DNA of 64,000 nucleotides from JAVDCA01 sp963819385 (lineage in GTDB: Bacteria; Pseudomonadota; Alphaproteobacteria; Rhizobiales; Xanthobacteraceae), in NCBI GenBank assembly GCA_963819385.1, contig CAWFVV010000006.1:2108001-2172000 (forward strand). The letters are read 5' to 3'. The notes under the pieces are model-generated. The model made no database searches. It was not told the DNA's origin and was given only the letters and a program-made list of their open reading frames with translations. This document shows, piece by piece, positions 1-9,550 of the stretch (its first letter is position 1; each line of letters opens with the position of its first letter). The translations under genes were made by a program, and so were the position numbers.

Positions 1-949
1 CGCGCACATCCTCTCCAACTGACATTGAGTGTGTGTTGAAGCGCCGCGCCAGCCAAGGATACGATGACGGCGCGAAGGCCGAGAGGGGACCAACGCCCGC
101 TGGCCGGGCGCGTACGTCAGCGCGCTTCGGCCATTACGATCCATATGTCGGCCTGGATTTCGTTCTTGCGCGCCTTTGCCAATTGTGTGACGGCTGAAAT
201 CCTAGTCTGGGAATTGTGCGCCCAGGCTTACCCGCAATCCCGCCAACAAACCCGGCCCGTCTGACAGCGGCTGAGCGCGTGGCGCCGTCGCCTGTCTTGC
301 CGCGGTCACAACCGCACGTAAGCACTCGCCCGGATTTCTGACCGTTTCCGTTGCTCCGCGCATTGCTTTTTCCATTGCTTGCCATTGTTCTTGGCCCCGC
401 GGCTTTTTTCCCGCCGGGTCAAGGCATTGCATTGTAATTGGCCCCGCATTTCCATTGCAGATCGATTGTATTTTTTTGAAGCCCCTCCCCGCCAGTGCGC
501 GCGACGCGCTGACAGGCTCGTCGCACACCTTTTCATTGATTGCGCCCGCGAAATCTCGAAGTCCTTGGCGAAACAAAATGACAAAACGCCATTCTGGCCC
601 ATCTCGGACACGCCAATCGCGCCGGCGGATGTCAGCTTGGCGAGGGCGAAGCAACTCGTCGTCGCTATCCCACCTTGCTGCTCGCGTAACTACATCGAGC
701 GCGTTTGCGGAGGGATGACTCTGGAACGGGTCGGATAGAATAAGCCCCCGCCGGTGAAGGCGGAGAAGGTGGAAGCCAAGAGCCGCAGCTAGGGCTTCGT
801 CGGCGACGGCTCGGTGGCCGCCTGCCCCCGGAACGGTAGCAGGAAATGTAGTGGTGCTGAGCTAGCTAGATTGTAGCAGCTCGCGCCAAAACCTTCCTGT
901 ACTCTCTCCTGTGATGCGCTATCAACTGCCGACCGCCAAGGAGTCCTCC
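1..949. other. left-edge region without a supported gene
   Basis: Short overlapping frames exist on both strands here, but none has a convincing start with a ribosome site, a recognisable motif or a consistent third-position GC pattern. A lysine-rich run of codons before a stop near 790 could be the end of a decayed gene. I see nothing else. The stretch is on the 3' side of the tRNA-Arg gene at 1474-1550, where integrated elements usually sit, so it may be the eroded edge of an island. That is inference. Confidence 0.4.
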
Positions 950-1213
950 ATGAAGCGTCTTGCAGCCAGCCTCGTGTTCGCGGCTGTCGTCCTCATGCCT
1001 GCGGTGTCCTTTGCGCAGTCTCAGCCCAGACCTACGACGAGAGTTATCCCTTGTGATGCCACCTGCAAACACCAGCATTGTACCGACTTCTGCGCGGACC
1101 ACGCGAGGGTGGTCTGCGGCGGTGCCTCGGCCGAGAACATGAGCCAGTGCATCGTGCGGAACCAGGGCAAATGCATACCCCAATGCATGAGGGCGCCACT
1201 TGGCGAGGATTGA
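950..1213 (+). CDS. small exported cysteine-rich protein, function unknown
   Basis: This encodes an 87-residue protein. The start is the ATG at 950, placed six bases after AAGGAG at 938-943; an in-frame GTG lies at 911 but has no ribosome site. Residues 1 to about 22 form a classic signal peptide (positive start, hydrophobic core, end VSFAQS). The mature part of about 65 residues carries eight cysteines, including CDATC, SQC and PQC, an even number that suggests disulfide pairing in the periplasm. It matches no family I recognise. It stands alone, with no plausible operon partner. It could be a periplasmic metal-binding or stress peptide, but nothing in the sequence proves that. Confidence 0.6.
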   Translation: MKRLAASLVFAAVVLMPAVSFAQSQPRPTTRVIPCDATCKHQHCTDFCADHARVVCGGASAENMSQCIVRNQGKCIPQCMRAPLGED

Positions 1214-1473
1214 GACGGACACGCCAGGTCCGCATCGATATCATCCCGATATGATTGGTTCGGTCGGGGACGGGCTGGTGGCAGGGGGCGATTGAGTGGA
1301 TCGACGCAGGCCCTCACGCCTGAAGATGCCCATGTGAAGTGGAAGTGTGGAAACGACCGGACATTCGGTCAATGGGCTGCAATGTCATTGCGCCTCCACG
1401 ACTAGTCATTCCAAAATCGCGGAGCCAAATCGGAGCAAAATTTTTGGAGCCAAAATCTAAGTCATTGATTTTA

Positions 1474-1550
1474 TGGCGATCCCGGGAAGACTCGAACTTC
1501 CGACCTTCGGTTTAGGAAACCGCTGCTCTGTCCAGCTGAGCTACGGGACC
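1474..1550 (-). tRNA. tRNA-Arg (anticodon CCT)
   Basis: The reverse complement folds as a 77-nt tRNA. It begins GGTCCCG, has a D-arm around TAGCTCAGCTGG, an anticodon loop TTCCTAA with CCT complementary to 1514-1516, a T-arm around GTTCGAGTC, and a 3' end pairing with the acceptor and an encoded CCA at 1474-1476. The outermost base pair of the anticodon stem looks like a G-A mismatch, with the other four pairs intact. The anticodon reads the AGG arginine codon, which is rare in GC-rich genomes. Genes for this tRNA are common integration sites for mobile elements. Confidence 0.95.
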
Positions 1551-1646
1551 GATCCGGCGGACTCAATATCAGAGGCGGCGCGTGCGATCTACCGCCGGGC
1601 GCGCTTATGGAAATCGCGGCGAGCGGTGCACGTCCGATCAACTCCG

Positions 1647-1692
1647 CACCCCTCACCCCGCCCCTCTCCCTGCAAGTGCGGGGGAGAGGGAG
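1647..1692. repeat. dispersed repeat, CCCTCACCCC / GGGGAGAGGG hairpin type
   Basis: This is an intergenic hairpin in which a CTCTCCC arm faces a GGGAGAGG arm, preceded by CCCTCACCCCG. Related copies lie at 18289-18330 and 18379-18405. Such GGGGAGAGGG palindromes are common between genes in many proteobacteria. Their role is unknown. Confidence 0.6.
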
Positions 1693-1734
1693 CTCAGGCG
1701 CTGTGCCTCAGACACGCGCGCCGCCGCCCGGCCC

Positions 1735-4591
1735 TTAATTCGCCCCGGCTGGCGGGGCAGGCGTGATCTCGAGCGTCCATGCCTTGCCGTCGCCGAGGTA
1801 GCGGTTGGCGGCGGCCTGCAGGTCGGCGGCGGTCACGGCCTTCAGCGTCGGGACCATGTCGCGGATCACGTCGAGGCGGCGCGGATCGTCCTGGGCGCCC
1901 GCCAGGTAGCCGGCCCAGAAGCCATTGGCCTGCTGGTTGGCGATGAGATCCTCGAGTGCCGGCTTGCGGGCGCGCTCGAGCTCGTCGGACGCGACTGGGT
2001 GGGCGCGCAGGTCGGCCGCGATCGCGCGGATCGCGTCGAAGAACAGCGGCATCTTGGCGGGCGGCAGCTCGGTCTCGGCGTAGAGATAGCCCTGGTTCGG
2101 CGCCACGTCGGAGTTGAACGATCGCACCGTCGGGCTGTAGGTCACGCCCTCGTTGATACGCAACCGGTCGAGGGCACGCCAAAAGAAGACGGCGGCGAGC
2201 ACCTGCAGCGCGCCGCGATCCTTCGTGTGGAATTCGTCGGTGGTGCGCCAGGCCGCCGCCGCAAGGCCCTGGTCCGCGCGGCCGTGGTGATGAATCGCGA
2301 CCGGCGCCTGGCTGGGTGCCGGGAAATGCACCGGATCCGCCTTGGCGAGCGACGATGTCCCGGCACCGCGCTTCGGCAGCGCGCCGAATGTGTGGGCGAC
2401 CGCATCGATCGCGGCGTCGAGCTTGACGTCGCCCGCGATGATCACCTCCAGCGGCGCCGAGGCGAGGATCGGCGCCAGCACCTCCTTGAATGCGTCGGTC
2501 TTGGTCGCCGCAAGGTCGGCGAGCGAAGGCTTGCACCAGCGCGGGTCCTTGCCGAACAAATCGCACGGGCGCATGCGCTCGAACAGATCGCTGGGCGAGG
2601 TGTCGGCGGCCCGCGCCTTGGTCACCTCGATGGTGCGGGCGCGGTCGAGGGCGCCGTCGCGCCAGCCGGGCGCGCTCACGAGGGCGGCGAAGACCTGGAG
2701 CTGCGTGGCGAGATCCTCCGGCCGCGTGGTTCCCCACAACATCAGGCCATCGTCGACCAGGCTTTGCTCGTCCTTCAGGACCCGGCCGGACAGGGTGCGC
2801 TGCATGTCCTCGACAGACAGAGCCTTGGTCCCGCCGAAAAGCAGCGCGTTGTCGTCGAACGCCCAGATCGCGGTCGCGCGATCGGTCGGCAGGTCGAGCC
2901 GGCCGTTGCCGATGCGCACGTTGGCGATAACCTCGCCGGCGCGCAGGCTGCTCGGCCGCACCGTGAGGCGCACGCCGTTGGCGAAACGCACGAAGGTGGT
3001 CTGCAGGTCGGCGATCGTCTTGCGCTCGACGATCTGGCCGGGAGGTCCGAAATCCGTGTAGGGCCAGGTCACGCGCGCCTCGGCGATGGGCGGCGCGAGC
3101 GGCGCCTTCACGGCGGCGGCAAGCGCGGCCGCGACCGCCGCCTCGCCGCCCTCGACCGGCGTCGGGCTCGACACGAACACGAGCGGCCCGCGATCGTGCA
3201 TTATGTCGCCGATCGCGGCCTTCATCTTGTCGAGCGTCAGCCCCTTGAATATCTCGTCGACCATCGCGAGCGCGTCGGCGGGGCTTTCGTACACCTCATT
3301 CATCGCGACCTGGCTTTGGATGGACTCGGCAATGTCGCGTGACGGCCGGGTGGCTGCGTTGGCGGCGGCGGATTCGAGCGCCGCCCGCACGCCGCGCTCG
3401 GCGCGATCGAGCTCGTCGGCGGTGACGCCGTAGGTTTCCATCTGACGGGTGATGCGCACTGCGGCATCGAGCGCGAAATGCCAGTCCTGCGGCCGGATCT
3501 CGGTCTGCATCGACCAGATCATGGCGCCAGGAATCTCGTGATTGCCCTGCGGCGTGATCTGCGCGAACGGGTGCTCGGTGCCGTTAGTGACGTCCGCCAA
3601 CCGGAACTGAAGAATCTGCAGCGCGAGCAGCTTGGCCACGTCGTCGGCCTCGCGCGCCGAGAAAGTCGGGCCGCGATGGCAGGACCCAACTCAACGACAT
3701 CATGGACGGTGCCCCGGCCTCGACGAAGAGCGACGCCTGCGGGGCGCGCGGCCCCGGCGTCGGCCGCACCGGATCGTGGCCGGCTGGGCCGGTCGACTTC
3801 CAGTCGGCAAACAGTTTCTTGATCTTCGCCTCGATCTCGGCGGGATCGATCTCCCCGACCACGATCAGGGTCGCGCGCTCGGGCTGGTAGAAGGCATCGT
3901 AATAGTCGCGGATCCGCGCGACTGGCGCTTGCTTGAGCACGTCGGTCTGGCCGATCGGCCAGCGCGACGTAAGAACGTCATCGGGGAAAAACAGGCGCAC
4001 CACCTGCTTGATCGCCCGATAGCCGGGCGTGTCGCGCAGCCGCTCCTCCGACAGCACGGCGCCACGCTCGGCATCCATGGCGGTCTGCGCGAGCGTGAGC
4101 TCGCTCGCGTTATCGCGCAGACGCAGCAGCCCGGCGTCGACGGTCGCGGCGTCATTGCGCGGGAAGTTGAACTGATAGACCGTGAAGGACTGGGTGGTCC
4201 CCGCATTGGCGTCGGCCCCGATCGCCATGCCGAGCCGCTGCAGGCTAGGCCACACTTCGGCTTCCGGCACGTGGCGCGAGCCGCGGAACGCCATATGCTC
4301 GAGGAAATGCGCGAGCCCCTGCTGGGCGTCGCTCTCCTGCAGCGAGCCCGCCTCGATATTGAGCCACATCGAGACGGCGCCCTTCGGCGTCGCGTTGTGC
4401 ATGATGGCGTAGCGCATCCCGTTCGGCAGGGTGCCGAACAGCACGCCCTTGTCGGCCGGCACGTCGCTATGCTGCTGCGGCCAGTCGGCCGCGCTAGCGC
4501 GCGGAAGCTCGGGGAGCACGAGGGCGCCGAACGCGACGCCGAGGCAGGCGGCCAGGCGGAGCGAGAGGCGTGCGGCGGAAGATCCGGGCAT
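1735..4591 (-). CDS. M16 family zinc metallopeptidase (insulinase/pitrilysin type), frame interrupted
   Basis: Read across one frameshift, this is a protein of about 951 residues, the usual size of two-repeat M16 peptidases. The start is the ATG at 4591 (AAGGAA about 11 bases upstream), followed by a signal peptide ending near RASAADWP, so the enzyme should act in the periplasm. The zinc motif HxxEH is present as HFLEH, with a downstream glutamate in ERGAVLSEE. The 5' part is read from 4591 to about 3664 and the 3' part from there to the stop at 1735. One extra base in the AAA run at 3662-3664 explains the break: removing it gives RPDFSAREADD and a continuous frame. Unlike six other breaks in this window, this one is in a homopolymer and not at a GANTC site. 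It is either a sequencing error or a recent pseudogene. Confidence 0.8.
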
Positions 4592-4758
4592 GGGCGGGAT
4601 TATTCCTTCAGGGGTTTCGAACCGTCGGTCGCGGGCGGCCGATGTCGGCGCTACATCAAACGCCGCTTTGATTAGCCGAATGCGGACACCGGCGGGTGGA
4701 CAAGTTTGCATATAAAATAAAAACGGACATTTTGTCGCCCAATCATTGGGGAAGCCTG

Positions 4759-5664
4759 ATGGCGATTGCCGGGGGCATCATGTCGGCAAGCTCGATCCTT
4801 CACTTCGCACCGCGGCGGGCGCGCGCGCTTCTTCCCGCCGTGATCGCCTGCGCGATCGCGCTCGCCGCACCGGCGCACGCGGCAGCGCGCCAGAGTTCCG
4901 CGCCAGCCGCCTGCCAACGCGAGACCGTCGCGACCGGTACCGTCAAGGCGATCGTCGACGGCCGCACGTTCGTGCTCGCCGACGGCCGCGAGATCCGGCT
5001 TGCCGGCATCGAGGTGCCGTCCGGGCCCGCTACCCCGGAGCCGATCAAGGCGGCCGCAACAGCCGCCGCGAACGTCGCTCCCGATCCCGGCGTTGCGGCC
5101 ACGAATGCCCTGGGCGCGCTGGTCGCGGACCGGGAGGTGATTCTCAAATATCCCAAGCTCGTGACCGACCGCTATGGCCGCATCATCGCGGACGCGGCCG
5201 CGACCGGCACCGGCTCCGTCGTAAAATCCTTGCTGGCCCAAGGTCTTGTCCGGGTCGCCGCGCAGGCCGGGGAACCCGCCTGTGCGGCCGAACTCGTGGC
5301 CGCCGAACGCACCGCGCGGGCGCAAAAGCTTGGCCTGTGGGGCGATCCGCGCTATTTTCCCAAGTCGGCCGACGACCCGGCGGGGGTCCTGGCCGAACGG
5401 GGCCGTTTCACGCTGGTCGAAGGAAAGGTCATGTCGGTGCGCGAAAGCGGCGGCACGATCTACCTGAATTTCGGGCGGCGGTGGAGCGAGGATTTCACCG
5501 TTACGATTTTGAAACGTAACGAGCGTCAGTTTACGGCCGCGGGCATCGCGTTGCGTTCGCTGGGAGGGCGTCGCGTTTTGGTGCGAGGCTTCATCGAGGA
5601 ACGGGGTGGTCCCTGGATCGATGCCGTGGGACCTGAGCAGATCGAGATTTTGGCCGACAGGTAA
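4759..5664 (+). CDS. exported SNase-like (thermonuclease-fold) protein
   Basis: This encodes a 301-residue protein from the ATG at 4759, which follows GGGGAAG at 4748-4754. An upstream in-frame ATG at 4696 lacks a ribosome site. An N-terminal hydrophobic segment ends near PAHAAARQ and looks like a signal peptide. Residues of about 60-190 fit the staphylococcal nuclease fold, with REIRLAGIEVP and TDRYGRIIAD matching the usual RLxGIDxP and DRYGR strands. The aspartate normally after GI is glutamate here and a clear catalytic glutamate is not visible, so nuclease activity is uncertain. The last 80 residues look like a second beta-rich domain. It is followed directly by the M48 lipoprotein gene on the same strand. 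Confidence 0.75.
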   Translation: MAIAGGIMSASSILHFAPRRARALLPAVIACAIALAAPAHAAARQSSAPAACQRETVATGTVKAIVDGRTFVLADGREIRLAGIEVPSGPATPEPIKAAATAAANVAPDPGVAATNALGALVADREVILKYPKLVTDRYGRIIADAAATGTGSVVKSLLAQGLVRVAAQAGEPACAAELVAAERTARAQKLGLWGDPRYFPKSADDPAGVLAERGRFTLVEGKVMSVRESGGTIYLNFGRRWSEDFTVTILKRNERQFTAAGIALRSLGGRRVLVRGFIEERGGPWIDAVGPEQIEILADR

Positions 5665-5686
5665 GCGACCAAGGGACGGGTTGCGG

Positions 5687-7195
5687 GTGAACTGGGTAGC
5701 GGATTCATTGCGGCGACATGTGCGCGGCGCGGAGCGGTCTCTGATCGCCCTGCTCGCCGCCGCGTTGGCGCTCGCCGCCTGCTCGGGCGACCGCTTCGTC
5801 GGCGACCAGCAGAACCTGATGACCGCGGCGCCGCAGCAGACGGCGACGCAACCCGCCACACCGCCGACGCCGGCCGAGCGCGAGCACCAGCGGATCCTTG
5901 CGGCCTATGGCGGCGCCTATGACGACGCGAAGCTCGAAGCGCGCGTCAGCACGCTCGTCAACCGCCTGGTCGCGGCGTCCGACCGGCCCGACATCACCTA
6001 CAAGGTGACGCTGCTCAATTCACCCGCCGTCAACGCCTTCGCGCTGCCGACCGGCCAGCTCTACGTGACGCGCGGGCTGCTCGCGCTCGCCAACGACGAC
6101 GCCGAGCTCGCCTCGGTGCTCTCCCACGAGATGGCGCACGTGATCGCCAAGCACGCCGCGCTGCGCGAGGAAGAAGCGCGCACGGTGTCGATCAGCAGCG
6201 CGGTCGTCAACGACGTGCTGAGCGACCCGCAGGAAGGCGCGCTCGCGCTCGCCCGCTCGAAGATCAAGTTCGCGACCTTCTCGCGCGCGCAGGAGTTCCA
6301 GGCGGACGAGATCGGCGTCAGCATCGCGGCCCGCGCCGGCTACGACCCGTTCGGCGCCTCGCGCTTCCTCACCTCGATGGGACGCAACGCGGATCTGCGC
6401 GCCGGCGGCAACGGCTCGGATGTCCGCTCACCCGACTTCTTCTCCTCGCATCCGGCGACGCCCGAACGCGTGAAGGCCGCGCAGGCGACGGCGCGGCAGT
6501 ATGCGGCGCCCGGCACCGGCACCGGTGTGGGCGAGCGCGACCGCAGCACGTATCTCGCGAGCCTCGACGGCCTCGTCTACGGCGAGGACCCGATCGAAGG
6601 CTATGTGCGCGGCCGCCGCTTCCTGCATCCCAAGCTCGGCTTCACGTTCACGGCGCCGGAGGGCTTCACGCTGGAGAACACCGCCCAGGCGGTGCTCGGC
6701 CTCAAGGACGGCGGCAACGAGGCGCTGCGGCTCGACGCCGTGCATGTGGCGCCGGAGCAGAGCCTCTCCGACTATCTCGGCTCCGGCTGGATCGAGAACG
6801 TGGACAAAGCGTCGATCCAGGAGCTCACGATCGGCGGCCTGCCGGCCGCGACCGCGAGCGCGAAGAGCGATCAGTGGGTGTTCCGCCTCTACGCCATCCG
6901 CTTCAACGGCGCCGTCTACCGCTTCATCTTCGCGACCAAGAGCGCGACAGCGGAAAGCGAGCGCGCCTTCCGCAAGTCGGTCGCGACTTTCCGCCGGCTG
7001 AGTCTCACCGAAGCGCAGCAGGCCAAGCCGCTGCGGCTCAGGATCGTGACGGTCAAGCCGGGCGACACGGTCGAGAAGCTCGCGAGCCGCATGGCAATGA
7101 TCGACCGCCAGGTCGAACGCTTCCGCGTGCTCAACGGGCTCGAGCCGGGCGATAAGCTCAAGGTCGGCAGCCTGGTGAAGATCGTGGTGGAGTGA
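5687..7195 (+). CDS. M48 family metalloprotease lipoprotein with C-terminal LysM domain
   Basis: This encodes about 502 residues from a GTG at 5687. A TTG at 5681 is possible, and the preceding AAGGGACGGG could serve either. A lipobox LAAC near residue 30 predicts an outer-membrane lipoprotein. The zinc motif HEMAH with a later glutamate in FQADEIG marks an M48 (BepA/YfgC-type) peptidase, a family that degrades or helps assemble outer-membrane proteins. The middle third is a conserved companion region. The last 50 residues (VTVKPGDTVEKLA and onward) form a LysM peptidoglycan-binding domain. It lies 22 bases after the SNase-like gene, probably in the same transcript. Confidence 0.9.
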   Translation: MNWVADSLRRHVRGAERSLIALLAAALALAACSGDRFVGDQQNLMTAAPQQTATQPATPPTPAEREHQRILAAYGGAYDDAKLEARVSTLVNRLVAASDRPDITYKVTLLNSPAVNAFALPTGQLYVTRGLLALANDDAELASVLSHEMAHVIAKHAALREEEARTVSISSAVVNDVLSDPQEGALALARSKIKFATFSRAQEFQADEIGVSIAARAGYDPFGASRFLTSMGRNADLRAGGNGSDVRSPDFFSSHPATPERVKAAQATARQYAAPGTGTGVGERDRSTYLASLDGLVYGEDPIEGYVRGRRFLHPKLGFTFTAPEGFTLENTAQAVLGLKDGGNEALRLDAVHVAPEQSLSDYLGSGWIENVDKASIQELTIGGLPAATASAKSDQWVFRLYAIRFNGAVYRFIFATKSATAESERAFRKSVATFRRLSLTEAQQAKPLRLRIVTVKPGDTVEKLASRMAMIDRQVERFRVLNGLEPGDKLKVGSLVKIVVE

Positions 7196-7333
7196 CGCGG
7201 CTGCGCGAAGTGTCGCCCTACCCGCACCGCGTCAATCAAGACATGCATTCCGGGGCAAGCCGTCATCGCGGGGCTCTCGCAGCGAGCCGACGCAAACCCG
7301 CGCGACGCATTCCGCGTCATCATCAAGCTTTAA

Positions 7334-7414
7334 GTCATCATCCGCGCAAGCGGATGATCCAGTAGCCACCGCGACCGGAGGTGTTTACTGGATGCCCGCT
7401 TGCGCAGGCATGAC
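7334..7414. repeat. dispersed palindromic intergenic element
   Basis: The left arm GTCATCATCCGCGCAAGCGG faces an imperfect reverse complement ending GCGCAGGCATGAC. Each arm also carries an inner CCAGTA or TACTGG, about 30 bases per arm. This motif, with TACTGGATGCCCGC followed by GCATGACGA, is one I know as a frequent intergenic repeat of Bradyrhizobium-like genomes. It lies between convergent genes and could fold in RNA, but it has no T-run. Confidence 0.7.
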
Positions 7415-7466
7415 GATGGTATGTTTGCGGGAGCGAGAGCGCCACACGCCTCGCAACGACGAATGA

Positions 7467-8294
7467 TCAGAACGCCGAGGCGACCTGCTCGAGGCCCATC
7501 ACGTGAGCGAGCATGCGCACCTGGCTCTTCTGCTCGTCGTTCATGCTCATGATGAGCGGAAAGGCGGCAGACTTGAGCTGCTGCACCTCCGCGCCGTCCG
7601 GATCGATCCCGGAGAGCGGGCCCTCGCTCGCATAGGCGTTGGCCTGGCGCACCGGCTCGCGCGCGGCGCGTTCGCCGAGGGCGTGCAGCGCGGCGGCGAC
7701 CGCCGGCCAGTACTGCTCTTGATAGTCGCTGAGCTTGAGCCGCGCCTTGATGCTGGCGAGCTGGGCCTCGTTGAACAGGACCCCGCTCTCGCGACGCGGG
7801 TGCGGCGTCGCATGGTGCACGGGCGCGAGCGACCGGCTGGCGACGACGACGGGCTTAGCCTCCGCCCTCGGCGGGGCTTTGATCTCAGCTTTGATCTCGG
7901 GCTTCGGCTCCGGCTTTGGCTCCGGCTTGGGCTCGGTCGCGGCGCTCGGTGGCGGCGCAGACTCGGTGGCAGCGGGCGCCTGCGGAGCCGTCCAGGTCGG
8001 GTTGGGATTGAACAGCATCGCAATGTCGTACGGACGCGCTTCGGAAACGCTGGCGAGCGCAAAGGTCGCGGGCGGGGCCGCGCCCGTGGTGTCGCTCTCA
8101 TTCCAGTCGGCCGGGAAGCGCAACGCGACCACATCGGCAGGAGATGGAGATATCTCGTGCCGCGCGCCCGGGCTCACACCCCAGGCGGCGAGCAGGCCGC
8201 TGATCAGCACGATCCCGAGAACCGCAAGCCCCGCAAGCACGCGCTTGCCCGCCGTGCGGCGCATCCCCTTCCCAACTACCACGATATCCTGCAC
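7467..8294 (-). CDS. membrane-anchored periplasmic protein, unknown function
   Basis: This encodes a 275-residue protein with one transmembrane segment (about residues 18-38, VLAGLAVLGIVLISGLLAAW) near the N-terminus. An extended Pro/Lys/Glu linker follows, with three PKPE repeats (about 125-150), and then a helical C-terminal domain (about 175-275) containing LKLSDYQEQYWPAV. The domain resembles the helical LTxxQ/Spy-like proteins in spacing, but I cannot confirm the family. It probably sits in the inner membrane with its helical domain in the periplasm. It faces the M48 gene and is transcribed alone. Confidence 0.7.
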   Translation of the reverse strand: MQDIVVVGKGMRRTAGKRVLAGLAVLGIVLISGLLAAWGVSPGARHEISPSPADVVALRFPADWNESDTTGAAPPATFALASVSEARPYDIAMLFNPNPTWTAPQAPAATESAPPPSAATEPKPEPKPEPKPEIKAEIKAPPRAEAKPVVVASRSLAPVHHATPHPRRESGVLFNEAQLASIKARLKLSDYQEQYWPAVAAALHALGERAAREPVRQANAYASEGPLSGIDPDGAEVQQLKSAAFPLIMSMNDEQKSQVRMLAHVMGLEQVASAF

Positions 8295-8515
8295 CCCGTT
8301 TACGCAGACAGTAGTCCTCGCAAACGGTGTTTAATTATGACTTAACCATGGAGAGATCGGGGTCAGTCTATCGGTAGGGACGTAGAGGGAACGATCAGGG
8401 ACCAATAGACGATCGCAAGTACCTGTGCCGTTCCTCGCTCTATTGTCGACGACAACTTCGGATCATCGCGGCGCCTGTCGTGGACAGGCCCGGCCATGAC
8501 AGTAGATGCTCCAAT

Positions 8516-8545
8516 AAAAAAGGCCCGGCCGAACGGCCGGGCCTT
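8516..8545 (-). terminator. rho-independent terminator of carD
   Basis: On the minus strand an 11-bp perfect stem AAGGCCCGGCC / GGCCGGGCCTT with a four-base loop is followed by a T-run (complement of 8516-8521). It lies 30 bases after the carD stop. Confidence 0.9.
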
Positions 8546-8574
8546 GATGTCTTGCGTGAGAGCGGAGCCGCCGA

Positions 8575-9147
8575 TCAGGCAGCCTCTTCCTCGACGACGG
8601 CTTCCTCATCCGTCGGCTTGCCGCCGCGGCGCGGGCCCTTGGCGAGCGCGGCCTCGATCTCCTTGATCGCTTCCGTCTCGGTGATGCGCTGCACCGCCGA
8701 GATCTCGCGCGACAGGCGGTCGAGGGCCGCTTCATAGAGCTGGCGCTCGCTGTAGGACTGCTCCGGCTGGGTCTCGGAGCGATAGAGGTCGCGCACAACC
8801 TCGGCGATCGCGACGATGTTGCCGGAATTGATCTTGGCCTCGTACTCCTGGGCACGGCGCGACCACATGGTGCGCTTGATGCGGGCGCGGCCCTTGAGCG
8901 TCTCGAGCGCACGGCGCACGATCGGACCCTCCGCGAGCTTGCGCATGCCGACAGCCGCGATCTTCGCGGTCGGAACCCGCAGCGTCATCTTGTCCTTCAC
9001 AAAGTTGATGACGAACAGCTCGAGCTTGCAGCCGGCGACTTCCTGCTCCTCGATCGCCATGATCTGGCCCACGCCATGGGCCGGATAAACGATGAACTCG
9101 TTGGTCTTGAAGCCTTGTCGTTGAGTGGTCTTTTTGGCGACAGTCAT
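8575..9147 (-). CDS. carD: CarD/CdnL family RNA polymerase-binding regulator
   Basis: This encodes 190 residues from the ATG at 9147. The N-terminal RNA-polymerase-interacting domain is clear (YPAHGVGQI, ITIEEQEV-like strand, TLRVPTAK). The helical C-terminal DNA-binding domain follows (MWSRRAQEYEAKINSG), with an acidic tail. CarD proteins stabilise open promoter complexes, often at rRNA and housekeeping promoters. The frame stays open upstream to a GTG at 9366 through a Lys/Arg/Ala-rich stretch. However, a terminator-like hairpin with its T-run ends at 9369, just before that GTG, so I prefer 9147. Its place after fdxA is conserved in related genomes. Confidence 0.9.
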   Translation of the reverse strand: MTVAKKTTQRQGFKTNEFIVYPAHGVGQIMAIEEQEVAGCKLELFVINFVKDKMTLRVPTAKIAAVGMRKLAEGPIVRRALETLKGRARIKRTMWSRRAQEYEAKINSGNIVAIAEVVRDLYRSETQPEQSYSERQLYEAALDRLSREISAVQRITETEAIKEIEAALAKGPRRGGKPTDEEAVVEEEAA

Positions 9148-9368
9148 TCCGTCAGTCACTCCATGGCGGTCCGGGGCACGCCGAACCGACTTCGATGCGG
9201 GGGCAGCGCGACGGGCGGGACCGCGCGCGGCCTGCGAAGTCCTCCGGCGGGTCGCGGCGGAGGGTTTATTGGCGGTCTTTTTCGACTTCGACCGATGACG
9301 CGTTTTTGCAGCCACAGCTTTCGCGTGGGTCTCACGCCCCTGAACGACGGTTCCTCGGGAACGCACCG

Positions 9369-9393
9369 AAAAATAAGGCTCCCCTTGGGGAGC
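9369..9393 (-). terminator. probable terminator downstream of fdxA
   Basis: On the minus strand GCTCCCC-AA-GGGGAGC is followed by CTTATTTTT. It lies 158 bases after the fdxA stop and upstream of carD, so it should separate the two transcripts or act as an attenuator. A second, T-less hairpin (CGCCCCG / CGGGGCG) sits at 9484-9500. The rest of 9148-9550 shows no gene. Confidence 0.7.
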
Positions 9394-9550
9394 TTCGGGT
9401 GCGGGGTTTATTCATTGTGCCGCTACATATAACACATTTTCGTCGGAAATCAAAGCTTTGCGGCACTGCAAAGAGGTATTTCTCGCCCCGCATCGGGGCG
9501 AATTCAAACAATTGGTAAAGATTGGGCGGCCGGATGGCCGCTAGTCGTCG

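Noticed and set aside
7880..7950. Short tandem repeat resembling a CRISPR or minisatellite
   Set aside because: It is the coding repeat for Pro-Lys-Pro-Glu in the membrane-anchored protein; units are nine to twelve bases without spacers.
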